Below are positions 1 through 7,487 of a DNA stretch of 40,948 nucleotides, one piece after another. This stretch comes from Ruminococcus sp. Lineage in GTDB: Bacteria; Bacillota; Clostridia; Oscillospirales; Acutalibacteraceae. The stretch lies in NCBI GenBank assembly GCA_022768065.1, contig JALELS010000027.1:1-40948 (forward strand), given 5' to 3'. How positions within the stretch are numbered: position 1 is the stretch's first letter; each line of letters opens with the position of its first letter. Position numbers and translations under genes: made by a program. The notes beneath the pieces are model-generated. The model searched no databases. It was not told the origin of the DNA and saw only the letters and a program-made list of their open reading frames with translations.

Positions 1-24
1 CATGTCTTGTGTTATCTTATTCAT
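1..24 (-). CDS. partial 5' end of an ORF leaving the window, possibly a transposase
   Basis: Only eight codons are visible on the minus strand (MNKITQDM), reading out of the window. An AGGAGA motif lies about 11 bases upstream of the ATG. The N-terminus resembles that of some Firmicutes DDE/IS-type transposases with a helix-turn-helix start, but eight residues cannot prove a family. The start codon sits beside an inverted repeat (24-33 with 88-97), as is common near insertion-sequence starts. It may be chance. Confidence 0.3.
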
Positions 25-97
25 AGCGAATAGGCTCTCCTGTCTTTCGGTTTGGTTTAGGCAACTCTACCTTAACACAGGTTTGCTCTATTCGCTA
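24..97. repeat. inverted repeat at the start of the edge ORF
   Basis: TAGCGAATAG at 24-33 is the exact reverse complement of CTATTCGCTA at 88-97. In a minus-strand transcript the stem would lie at the start codon of the edge ORF, with its ribosome binding site in the loop. This could be translational control or part of an insertion-sequence end. Nothing else was recognised in 1-160. Confidence 0.45.
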
Positions 98-162
98 CTT
101 TTATTTTCCCCTTTTGTCACACATCATTGTAACACATACACCGTTTTGCGGACGCTTTTTTG

Positions 163-191
163 TTATTTACTTGTTTTTATCGCCGTATAAT
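163..191 (+). promoter_or_regulatory. candidate promoter for the sua5 operon
   Basis: A perfect TATAAT lies at 186-191, with a weak -35 box TTATTT at 163-168 and a 17-base spacer. Transcription would start near 198, about 45 bases before the chosen sua5 start. Confidence 0.45.
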
Positions 192-242
192 GATAAAATA
201 TTTTATTAAATCATTTTGATTTTTCGGATAGGGCAGATAATA

Positions 243-1265
243 ATGCAGACTAAACTACTTAAAGCAGACAATAACAATATACAAAAAGTCGCCTCCCTTG
301 CAGGCGAGGTGCTTCGACGCGGCGGTATCGTGGCAATACCTACCGAAACCGTGTACGGACTTGCCGCAAACGCGCTGTCGGGCGAGGCGGTAAAAAAGAT
401 TTTTGAGGCAAAGGGCAGACCGCAGGATAATCCGCTGATAGTTCACGTTACGGATATATCCGAGGTTACGCCGCTCGTCAAAAGCATACCCGATGAAGCG
501 CGCCGTCTTGCCGAAAAGTTCTGGCCGGGTCCTCTTACCATGATAATGCCGAAGAGTGACCTCATTCCGGACGAGACATCGGGAGGGCTTTCGACCGTGG
601 CTGTGCGTTGCCCGTCACATCCCGTGGCAAGGGCGATAATAAAAGCGGCGGGAGTTCCGCTTGCCGCGCCGAGCGCAAATATTTCGGGCAGACCGAGTCC
701 CACAAACGCAAAATACGTTTTTGAAGATATGAACGGCAAAATAGATATGATAGTTGACGGCGGTCAGAGCGAGGTCGGCGTTGAATCAACCGTGGTAACA
801 TTGGCTCAAAAACCGGCAAGACTTTTAAGACCGGGCGGAATTACCGCGGAACAGCTTAAAAGCGTGCTCGGCGAAGTGGTTATAGACGACGCCGTGCTCC
901 ATATGCTGAAGTCCGGCGAAAAGGCTGCGTCACCGGGTATGAAGTATAAGCATTACGCACCCAAGGCAGACGTTACGATTGTAAAAGGCAGTCTCGACGC
1001 TTTTCGCCGTTTTGTGGCGGAAAAGGGCGACTGTTTCGTGCTCTGCTTTGAGGGCGAGGAAAAATACTTTGAAAATTATGTCACATACGGCAGAGCCGAC
1101 GACCCCTCTTCACAGGCGAACAGATTGTTTGACGCGCTCCGCGAACTCGACGAAAAGGGCGCAAAAACCGTTTATGCGCGTGACCCCGGGACGAGCGGCG
1201 TAGACCTTGCCGTATACAACCGTCTTATCCGCGCGGCGGCATTTAAGACGGCGAACGCAAAATAA
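243..1265 (+). CDS. sua5: L-threonylcarbamoyladenylate synthase, Sua5 type
   Basis: The enzyme makes threonylcarbamoyl-AMP from threonine, bicarbonate and ATP, the first step of t6A37 formation in ANN-decoding tRNAs. The YrdC-like domain fills about residues 10-205, with an IPTETVYGL motif near 32-40, KGRPQDNPL near 57-65 and APSANISGRPSPT near 142-154. SPGMKYKHYAP at 230-240 is the linker typical of the long Sua5 form, followed by the C-terminal Sua5 domain to residue 340. The ATG at 243 is preferred to one at 216 because an AGGG site lies about ten bases before it and the protein then begins where the family does. It heads the operon. tcdA, acting later in the same tRNA modification, lies at 38089-38853. 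Confidence 0.95.
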   Translation: MQTKLLKADNNNIQKVASLAGEVLRRGGIVAIPTETVYGLAANALSGEAVKKIFEAKGRPQDNPLIVHVTDISEVTPLVKSIPDEARRLAEKFWPGPLTMIMPKSDLIPDETSGGLSTVAVRCPSHPVARAIIKAAGVPLAAPSANISGRPSPTNAKYVFEDMNGKIDMIVDGGQSEVGVESTVVTLAQKPARLLRPGGITAEQLKSVLGEVVIDDAVLHMLKSGEKAASPGMKYKHYAPKADVTIVKGSLDAFRRFVAEKGDCFVLCFEGEEKYFENYVTYGRADDPSSQANRLFDALRELDEKGAKTVYARDPGTSGVDLAVYNRLIRAAAFKTANAK

Positions 1266-1279
1266 GTGAGGTGCCTTGA

Positions 1280-1870
1280 ATGCTTGTGATAGGAGTTACC
1301 GGGCAAACGGGTGCCGGCAAGGGTACGGTTTGCAAAATGCTTGAAAAATACGGGCTGTACCACATAGACGCAGACAAAGTGGCGCATTCGGTTTACGAAA
1401 AAGGCTCCGATGTGCTTTCGGCTCTTTCCGAGGCTTTCGGCAAAGATATTTTAAATCCCGACGGCACGGCAAACAGGGCTAAAATAGCCGAAAAGGCGTT
1501 TTCGTCCGCCGAGAATACGGAAAAGCTGAACAGTACCGTTCATCCGGCTGTCACTCAAAAAATTAAGACGATAATAGAAGAACAAAGGTCCGTCGGCACA
1601 AAGGGTGTCCTCTTGGACGCAATAGCGCTTTTTGAAAGCGGTGAAAACCGACTTTGTGATTTTACCTTTGCGGTTATCGCACCCGAGGGAATACGCCTTG
1701 AGCGTATTATGTCGCGCGACGGCATCGATAAAAATGCCGCACTTCGGCGCATAAGGGCACAAAAAGATGAGGATTTTTATAAAAATCATGCGGATATAAT
1801 AATAAAAAACTATCCGCCGTATAATTTAGATGACGAGGTAAAAAAAGTATTGCTATGGGCAAAGTTATGA
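1280..1870 (+). CDS. coaE: dephospho-CoA kinase
   Basis: It phosphorylates the 3'-hydroxyl of dephospho-CoA, the last step of coenzyme A synthesis. The P-loop is at the N-terminus (GQTGAGKG, residues 8-15), followed by a DADK motif near residue 30 that fits CoaE, and an ALFE motif near 113-116 in the CoA-binding part. At 196 residues it has normal length. It starts 14 bases after sua5 with a GAGGTG site, and its TGA overlaps the next ATG as ATGA, suggesting translational coupling. Cytoplasmic. Confidence 0.92.
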   Translation: MLVIGVTGQTGAGKGTVCKMLEKYGLYHIDADKVAHSVYEKGSDVLSALSEAFGKDILNPDGTANRAKIAEKAFSSAENTEKLNSTVHPAVTQKIKTIIEEQRSVGTKGVLLDAIALFESGENRLCDFTFAVIAPEGIRLERIMSRDGIDKNAALRRIRAQKDEDFYKNHADIIIKNYPPYNLDDEVKKVLLWAKL

Positions 1871-2466
1871 AGACCGAAAAGGGCAGGCGGGCAGTAGGAA
1901 CCGTAAAAATCGCGGTGGTGGCGGTATGCCTTGCGGCGGTAATAATTTCGGCGACGTTTTTTGCCGTAAAAAGTGTTTTAAAAGCCGAATTTCCGATGAA
2001 GTATCAGGATAAAATATCGCTGTATGCCGAAACCTACGGCGTTCCCGAGGATTTACTCTACGGCGTTATTCACACGGAGAGCGGCTATGATGAAAAGGCA
2101 AAATCGCACGCGGGCGCTCTGGGGCTCACGCAGATAACGCCCGAAACATTCTTATGGCTTCAGACCAAAACAGGCGAGGACTTGCCGGAGGAGGCTTTAT
2201 ACGATGCGGATACGTCGGTAAAATACTGCGCCGTATTTTACGGGCTTCTTTTAAAGGAGTTCGGCGGCGACGAAAAAACCGCAATTGCGGCATATCACGC
2301 AGGGCGCGGTCAGGTAAACGTGTGGCTTCGCGACCCCGCGATTTCACCCGACGGCAAAACTCTCGTGAACATACCCGAGAGCGAAACAAAAAAATATGTA
2401 GAAAAGGTCCAAAGGGCTGTTTCGATATATGATAAATTATACAAAAAGGAGTTAAATAAAATATGA
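1867..2466 (+). CDS. membrane-anchored lytic transglycosylase (SLT domain)
   Basis: The protein has a short basic N-terminus, one membrane segment near residues 12-36 and an extracellular SLT (lysozyme-like) domain from about residue 45. The catalytic glutamate is E71 in HTESGYDEKAKS, followed by GALGLTQITPETF and, near the end, AAYHAGRGQV, the three classic family motifs. It should cut glycan strands of peptidoglycan with formation of anhydro-MurNAc. The ATG at 1867, which overlaps the coaE stop as ATGA, is preferred to the ATG at 1855. It overlaps the next gene in the same way. The length (199 residues) suits a minimal catalytic domain with anchor. Confidence 0.9.
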   Translation: MKTEKGRRAVGTVKIAVVAVCLAAVIISATFFAVKSVLKAEFPMKYQDKISLYAETYGVPEDLLYGVIHTESGYDEKAKSHAGALGLTQITPETFLWLQTKTGEDLPEEALYDADTSVKYCAVFYGLLLKEFGGDEKTAIAAYHAGRGQVNVWLRDPAISPDGKTLVNIPESETKKYVEKVQRAVSIYDKLYKKELNKI

Positions 2467-3869
2467 GCGAAGAAAACAAAAAATTGGATTCTCTCAAAGA
2501 GAAGCTCTTTTACACACAGAAACACGCGTCGGAGAAAATAAGCGACGACGAGACAAAAAAGGCAGATGAATTTTGCGACGGATATATCGGCTTTTTGCGT
2601 AAGGCAAAGACCGAGCGCGAGGCAACCGAATATTTTGTCGAAAAGGCGGAAAAGCTCGGCTTCAAACCGTTTGTCCGCGGCGAAAAATACAAGTGCGGCG
2701 ATAAAGTATATTTAAACAACCGCGGCAAGGCGGTTATACTTTGCGTAATGGGAAAAGAGCCTATTGAAAACGGCATCCGTCTTTCGGCGGCGCACATCGA
2801 TTCTCCGCGCCTTGATTTAAAACCCAATCCGCTTTATGAGGATAATGAGCTGGCATATTTCAAAACCCATTACTACGGCGGTATAAAAAAATATCAGTGG
2901 ACCGCTATGCCTCTCTCGCTTCACGGAGTTATCGTTAAAAAGGACGGCTCTAAGGTAAAGGTAAACATCGGCGAGGACGACGGTGACCCCATGTTTGTTG
3001 TTACCGATCTTCTGCCGCATCTTGCCGCAGAGCAGATGAAACGCACGCTTTCCGACGGTATCCGCGGCGAAGAGCTTAATATTCTCATAGGTAGCCGCCC
3101 GTTCTCAAAAGACGAGGGCAGCGAAAAAGTAAAGCTCAATATCATCAGTATTCTCAATGAAAAATACGGCGTTACCGAGAGCGACTTTTTAAGTGCAGAG
3201 CTTGAGGCAGTGCCTGCGTTAAAAGCGGTAGATATAGGCTTTGACCGCAGTATGATAGGCGCCTACGGACACGACGACAGGGTTTGTGCATATCCGGCTG
3301 CCGAGGCTGTTTTCAGCGTGACCGAGCCGCGCTATACCGCAGTGGCAATACTCACCGATAAGGAGGAGACAGGCTCCGACGGAAACACCGGGCTTAACTC
3401 TTCTTACTTTAAATATTTCGTATCGGATTTGGCGGATTGCTTCGGTGCAAATTACCACACCGTTCTTTCAAATACAAAGTGTCTCTCCGCCGATGTAAAC
3501 GCCGCATTTGACCCGTCGTTCCCCGACGTATCGGAAAAAATGAACGCGTCATATTTAAACCACGGCGTTGTAATCACAAAATACACCGGCGCAAGGGGCA
3601 AGGGCGGCACAAGCGACGCCTCAGCGGAATATATGGGCAAAATCAGAGCACTGCTCGATGAAAACGATATAGTATGGCAGACGGGCGAGCTCGGCAAGGT
3701 TGACGCGGGCGGTGGCGGAACGGTCGCCATGTATCTTGCAAATCTTGATATAGACGTAGTCGATTTGGGCGTGCCGGTGCTCTCCATGCACGCGCCCTTT
3801 GAAGTGGTATCAAAGCTTGACGTCTATATGGCGTACAGAGCGTTTAAAGTTTTTGCCGAAGGAAAATAA
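2463..3869 (+). CDS. apeB: M18 family aminopeptidase
   Basis: A cytosolic dinuclear zinc aminopeptidase of family M18 (aspartyl aminopeptidase-like), 468 residues. Visible are the metal and active-site motifs SAAHIDSPRLDLKP (H111, D113), DDRVCAYPA, the DKEETGSDG segment with its glutamate pair, and a C-terminal SMHAPFEV histidine motif. Substrate preference is probably for N-terminal acidic residues, as in the family, but this cannot be read from sequence. ATGA overlap with the transglycosylase gene. A hairpin follows the stop before dtd. Confidence 0.92.
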   Translation: MSEENKKLDSLKEKLFYTQKHASEKISDDETKKADEFCDGYIGFLRKAKTEREATEYFVEKAEKLGFKPFVRGEKYKCGDKVYLNNRGKAVILCVMGKEPIENGIRLSAAHIDSPRLDLKPNPLYEDNELAYFKTHYYGGIKKYQWTAMPLSLHGVIVKKDGSKVKVNIGEDDGDPMFVVTDLLPHLAAEQMKRTLSDGIRGEELNILIGSRPFSKDEGSEKVKLNIISILNEKYGVTESDFLSAELEAVPALKAVDIGFDRSMIGAYGHDDRVCAYPAAEAVFSVTEPRYTAVAILTDKEETGSDGNTGLNSSYFKYFVSDLADCFGANYHTVLSNTKCLSADVNAAFDPSFPDVSEKMNASYLNHGVVITKYTGARGKGGTSDASAEYMGKIRALLDENDIVWQTGELGKVDAGGGGTVAMYLANLDIDVVDLGVPVLSMHAPFEVVSKLDVYMAYRAFKVFAEGK

Positions 3870-3879
3870 AAAACACAAA

Positions 3880-3912
3880 GGGGCTGTAATTTTTCAGGGA
3901 TTTTACAGCCCC
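3880..3912 (+). promoter_or_regulatory. intercistronic hairpin between apeB and dtd
   Basis: GGGGCTGTAA (3880-3889) pairs exactly with TTACAGCCCC (3903-3912). No uridine run follows, so it is not a normal intrinsic terminator. It could stabilise or set a processing point in the operon mRNA. Its core resembles true terminators elsewhere in the window. Confidence 0.6.
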
Positions 3913-3929
3913 CGAAAAGGATTATACTT

Positions 3930-4385
3930 ATGAAAGCTGTTTTACAGCGTGTCAAAAACGCTGAAGTTACCGTAGACGGTGAGTCCGTCGGAAAAATAGG
4001 CGAGGGGTATATGCTGCTTTTGGGCGTAATGAACGGCGACACAAAAGAGGACGCCGAGCTGCTTGCCAAAAAGACCGCAATGCTGCGCGTATTTACCGAC
4101 GAAAACGATAAAATGAATAAATCCGTACTCGATATCGGCGGCGAGGTGCTTGTTGTGTCGCAATTTACACTCTGCGCCGACGTCAAAAAGGGCAACAGAC
4201 CGTCTTTTGACAATTCCGCAAAGCCCGATGAAGCAAAGTCTCTCTATGAGTATTTTTGCTCTGAGCTTCTAAAGAACGGGGTAAAAAATGTAGAAACCGG
4301 CGTTTTCGGAGCACATATGCAGGTGTCGCTTGTAAACAACGGCCCCGTCACAATAATTTACGATACTTCCGTATGGAAAAAATAA
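3930..4385 (+). CDS. dtd: D-aminoacyl-tRNA deacylase
   Basis: It hydrolyses D-amino acids (and glycine on tRNA-Ala) from mischarged tRNAs, a proofreading step for translation. The two diagnostic motifs are present: SQFTL at 77-81, with the catalytic threonine, and NNGPVT at 136-141, with the cross-subunit Gly-cisPro element. It begins with the usual MKAVLQRV and has the usual length (151 residues). The start at 3930 is preceded by AAAAGGA. It is followed after 11 bases by the hydrolase gene. Confidence 0.95.
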   Translation: MKAVLQRVKNAEVTVDGESVGKIGEGYMLLLGVMNGDTKEDAELLAKKTAMLRVFTDENDKMNKSVLDIGGEVLVVSQFTLCADVKKGNRPSFDNSAKPDEAKSLYEYFCSELLKNGVKNVETGVFGAHMQVSLVNNGPVTIIYDTSVWKK

Positions 4386-4396
4386 CGGAGAAAACA

Positions 4397-5029
4397 ATGT
4401 CACTTAATATAAAGGTTATGCCGCTCGGTCCGATAAGCGCCAACTGCTATATTCTGACCGACGAAAAAAGCCGCGAGAGCGCGGTAATAGACCCGGGCGA
4501 TTTTAACGAAGCGCTTAAAAACGCCGTAAAGGATTTAAACGTCAAATACATACTTTTAACACACGGTCATTTCGACCATATTCTCGGAGTTTACGGGCTG
4601 AAAAGCTTTACCGGTGCAAAGGTGCTCATACATAAGCTGGACGGCGATTGCCTGTCGGATGAAAACAAGAGCCTTTGCTCATGGGAGTACCCGGGAAAGC
4701 AGAAAAAGATGTCTGCCGATATTTTGCTGTCCGATAACGATAAAATATCAATCGGCGACACCGATCTTCGCGTAATGCACACCCCCGGTCACACAAAGGG
4801 CGGCGTGTGCTATATTGACGAAAAAGACAAACTTATTTTTTCGGGCGATACGCTGTTTTGCCTCAGCGCAGGCAGAACGGATTTCCCCGACGGCAGCACA
4901 AAGGAGCTTTTCGAGTCTCTTAAAAGGCTGCGCGATTTGCCGGGCGATTATACGGTCTGTCCGGGGCATAACAAGGCAACAACCTTGGACTTTGAACGCA
5001 AAAATAACAGATATATGAGGGCGCTTTGA
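4397..5029 (+). CDS. metallo-beta-lactamase fold hydrolase (glyoxalase II-like)
   Basis: A 210-residue MBL-fold protein with the binuclear zinc motif THGHFDH (H56, H58, D60, H61), a later histidine in MHTPGHTKGG, the aspartate in FSGDTLF and the C-terminal histidine in VCPGHNKAT. It matches the short YcbL/glyoxalase II-like hydrolases, thought to act on S-D-lactoylglutathione or other thioesters. The true substrate is unknown, especially as many Clostridia lack glutathione. The ATG at 4397 is chosen over 4373 because ACGGAG lies eight bases upstream and the longer start would overlap dtd. Its TGA overlaps the hemZ ATG by one base. Confidence 0.88.
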   Translation: MSLNIKVMPLGPISANCYILTDEKSRESAVIDPGDFNEALKNAVKDLNVKYILLTHGHFDHILGVYGLKSFTGAKVLIHKLDGDCLSDENKSLCSWEYPGKQKKMSADILLSDNDKISIGDTDLRVMHTPGHTKGGVCYIDEKDKLIFSGDTLFCLSAGRTDFPDGSTKELFESLKRLRDLPGDYTVCPGHNKATTLDFERKNNRYMRAL

Positions 5030-6489
5030 TGAAGCTTCTGATAATAGGACACAAATATCAGTATGAGATGTTAAAGCTCACTCAGATATTTTATCCGAAT
5101 ACAAAAATCGAACTGCTGTTTTTTTCCGCAGATACGGGTGATGACGAAACGGTAATCACCACCGAACTCACAAAAGATAATATTGCCGTATCGTTTGCCG
5201 CGCACAAAAAGCAAAAGACTCTCACAAAACCGCGTCCCGAAAAAGAGGACGAAGAGCGCTGTATGGCGTCTATGCTGTTTTCGTTGCTCTGCGAAAACAC
5301 GGGATATATCCCTAAGTGGGGAATGCTCACGGGCATAAGACCGTCTAAGCTCTTCAGGGGATTTGCCGAAAAGTACGGCGAAGAAAAGGCGGAAAAAATA
5401 TTTACGGACGACTATTTCGTTTCGGAGCAAAAGACCCGTCTTACGGCAAGCGTTGCCTCGGCTGAGGAAAAAACAATCGCTCTGTCGCGCCCCGATTCTT
5501 TCAGCCTTTACGTCGCAATACCGTTCTGCCCGTCGCGGTGCAGTTATTGCTCGTTCGTCTCACATTCCACCGAGACGCCAAGCGCAAAAAAGACGATTCC
5601 CGAGTACGTAAAGCTCCTTTGCGACGAGCTTCGCATAACGGGCGAAATCGCAAGAAATGCGAATCTCAGACTTGAAAGCGTCTATTTCGGCGGCGGAACG
5701 CCCACATCGCTGTCGGCTTCACAGCTTACAATGCTGTTTGACGCCGTCAAAGAGAATTTCGATTTGTCCGCGTGCAGGGAGTACACCGTTGAAGCGGGCA
5801 GACCCGATACAATAACAAGGGAAAAACTGCTTGCGATTAAAAACGGCGGTGCCGGCAGAATAAGCATAAATCCCCAGACCTTCAGCGACGAGGTTCTCAG
5901 AAACATCGGCAGGCGCCATTCTGCGGAGCTTACAAGAGAGAAATTTCTTGAGGCGCGCTCAATAGGCTTTGACAATATAAATACCGACCTTATAGCGGGG
6001 CTGCCCGGCGACACATATGAGGGCTTTTGCGATTCGCTTACCAAAACTCTTGAGCTCTCACCCGAAAATATAACGGTACATACGCTCGCATTAAAGCGCG
6101 CGTCAAATCTCGGCACGGAAATAGGCAAAGTCAACACCGAAAACGGAGCCGCGGCAGATAAAATGCTCGATTTCGCCTACGGCTTGCTTACCGATAACGG
6201 CTATTTCCCGTATTATATGTACCGCCAATCAAAAACGCTCAACAATCTCGAAAATACGGGATATGCGAAAAAGGGCAGAGAGTGCCTCTATAATATCTTT
6301 ATGATGGAGGAGTGCCACAGCATATTTGCAGTTGGCGCAGGAGCCGTCACAAAGATATGTATTCCCGATAAAAACGAGATAAAGCGAATATTCAATTTTA
6401 AATATCCGTATGAATATATTTCAAGGTTCAATATTATTAAGGAGCGGAAAAACGAGATAACCGCTCTGCTGACTAAAGCGAAAGAGTAG
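5029..6489 (+). CDS. hemZ: coproporphyrinogen III dehydrogenase-like radical SAM protein HemZ
   Basis: A radical SAM enzyme of the HemN/HemZ group, 486 residues. The [4Fe-4S] motif CPSRCSYC gives cysteines 167, 171 and 174, and GGGTP near 222 is the SAM-binding glycine motif. The N-terminal ~155 residues match the HemZ-specific extension. It is expected to act in anaerobic haem or related tetrapyrrole metabolism, but HemN-like proteins include haem chaperones and methyltransferases, so the reaction is not certain. No other haem gene is nearby. The start is the ATG at 5029, overlapping the previous stop as TGATG. Confidence 0.88.
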   Translation: MKLLIIGHKYQYEMLKLTQIFYPNTKIELLFFSADTGDDETVITTELTKDNIAVSFAAHKKQKTLTKPRPEKEDEERCMASMLFSLLCENTGYIPKWGMLTGIRPSKLFRGFAEKYGEEKAEKIFTDDYFVSEQKTRLTASVASAEEKTIALSRPDSFSLYVAIPFCPSRCSYCSFVSHSTETPSAKKTIPEYVKLLCDELRITGEIARNANLRLESVYFGGGTPTSLSASQLTMLFDAVKENFDLSACREYTVEAGRPDTITREKLLAIKNGGAGRISINPQTFSDEVLRNIGRRHSAELTREKFLEARSIGFDNINTDLIAGLPGDTYEGFCDSLTKTLELSPENITVHTLALKRASNLGTEIGKVNTENGAAADKMLDFAYGLLTDNGYFPYYMYRQSKTLNNLENTGYAKKGRECLYNIFMMEECHSIFAVGAGAVTKICIPDKNEIKRIFNFKYPYEYISRFNIIKERKNEITALLTKAKE

Positions 6490-6497
6490 GCTTTGAT

Positions 6498-7421
6498 ATG
6501 TCAAATCTTCACAACACAATAGAATATATAAATTCGTTGTCTCAAAGCGACCCGCGTGAGCTTATAGACAGAAGCGAGCAGAGATTTAAAAATATTATCC
6601 GTGATGTGTCGGATAAGGTCGAAAACGATGCGGGACTTCAAATAGTTATGCTCGCAGGGCCCTCCGCGTCGGGAAAAACCACAACGGCGCAAAAGCTTGC
6701 CGAGGAGTTCACAAGGCGCGGTATGAAAACATATCGTGTTTCGCTTGATGATTTTTATCTTGACAGAACCGATATTCCGGGTTACAGCGAGGGAAATCCG
6801 GACTATGAAACCGTGTTTGCGCTTGATTTGCCGCTTATCGAAAAGTGCCTCAACAGCCTTTTGCGCGGCGAGACTACCGTTATGCCGACATTTGATTTTG
6901 TGTCGGGCAAGCGCAAAGACGAGAGTTACGAGATAACCCTCGGCAAAAGTGACGCCATTGTTGTAGAGGGGCTTCACGCGCTGAATCCGATAATTACCGA
7001 TAAGCTCCCACACGAGAGAATACTTAAAATATACATCAGCGTGTCGTCGCGTATATATGACGAAAACAATAAGATAATTCTCAATAAGCGCAATATGCGT
7101 TTTATAAGGCGAATGGTGCGCGATTACAATTTCAGGGGCAGTTCCGTTGAAAATACGTATGAGCTTTGGGACAACGTCCGCAGCGGCGAAGACAAATATC
7201 TGTTCCCGTATTCGGGGCTTGCCGATATGCGTATAAATTCGGTACACCTGAGTGAACCGTGCCTGTTTAAAGAGACGGCTTTAAGTCTTCTTCGTGACGC
7301 CGATCTTGACGGCGAACGCGCAAAGGACGCCGCAAGGCTTATAAGAGCGCTTGAAAAATTCAATTCCATATCTCCCGAAATGGTGCCCGAAACATCGTTG
7401 CTCCGTGAATTTTTGGGATAA
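6498..7421 (+). CDS. uridine kinase-like nucleoside kinase (short form)
   Basis: A P-loop kinase of the phosphoribulokinase/uridine kinase family: Walker A GPSASGKTT at residues 54-62, SLDDFY shortly after, and an EGLHALNP motif in mid-protein. It probably phosphorylates a nucleoside. Many clostridial relatives are about 550 residues with an N-terminal TGS/threonyl-tRNA synthetase-like half. This one has 307 residues and only about 45 precede the kinase domain, so that half is absent. It is the last gene of the first operon. The substrate is not readable from sequence. Confidence 0.85.
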   Translation: MSNLHNTIEYINSLSQSDPRELIDRSEQRFKNIIRDVSDKVENDAGLQIVMLAGPSASGKTTTAQKLAEEFTRRGMKTYRVSLDDFYLDRTDIPGYSEGNPDYETVFALDLPLIEKCLNSLLRGETTVMPTFDFVSGKRKDESYEITLGKSDAIVVEGLHALNPIITDKLPHERILKIYISVSSRIYDENNKIILNKRNMRFIRRMVRDYNFRGSSVENTYELWDNVRSGEDKYLFPYSGLADMRINSVHLSEPCLFKETALSLLRDADLDGERAKDAARLIRALEKFNSISPEMVPETSLLREFLG

Positions 7422-7425
7422 TTTA

Positions 7426-7454
7426 TTGACTAAACCGAGATAAAATGATATTCT
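7426..7454 (+). promoter_or_regulatory. candidate sigma-A promoter for the flippase-mazG-hup operon
   Basis: TTGACT at 7426-7431 and TATTCT at 7449-7454 are separated by 17 bases. The site lies in the only sizeable gap between the kinase and flippase genes. Confidence 0.6.
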
Positions 7455-7487
7455 ATCTTTTACTGCAAAATATGAGGTGATTGTCAG

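Noticed and set aside
2-190. 62-residue plus-strand ORF at the left edge
   Set aside because: No ribosome binding site, composition unlike the neighbours, and it overlaps the inverted repeat and the promoter of sua5.
6501-7247. 248-residue minus-strand ORF opposite the nucleoside kinase
   Set aside because: The plus strand encodes a clear P-loop kinase; the antisense frame is open only because of codon bias.
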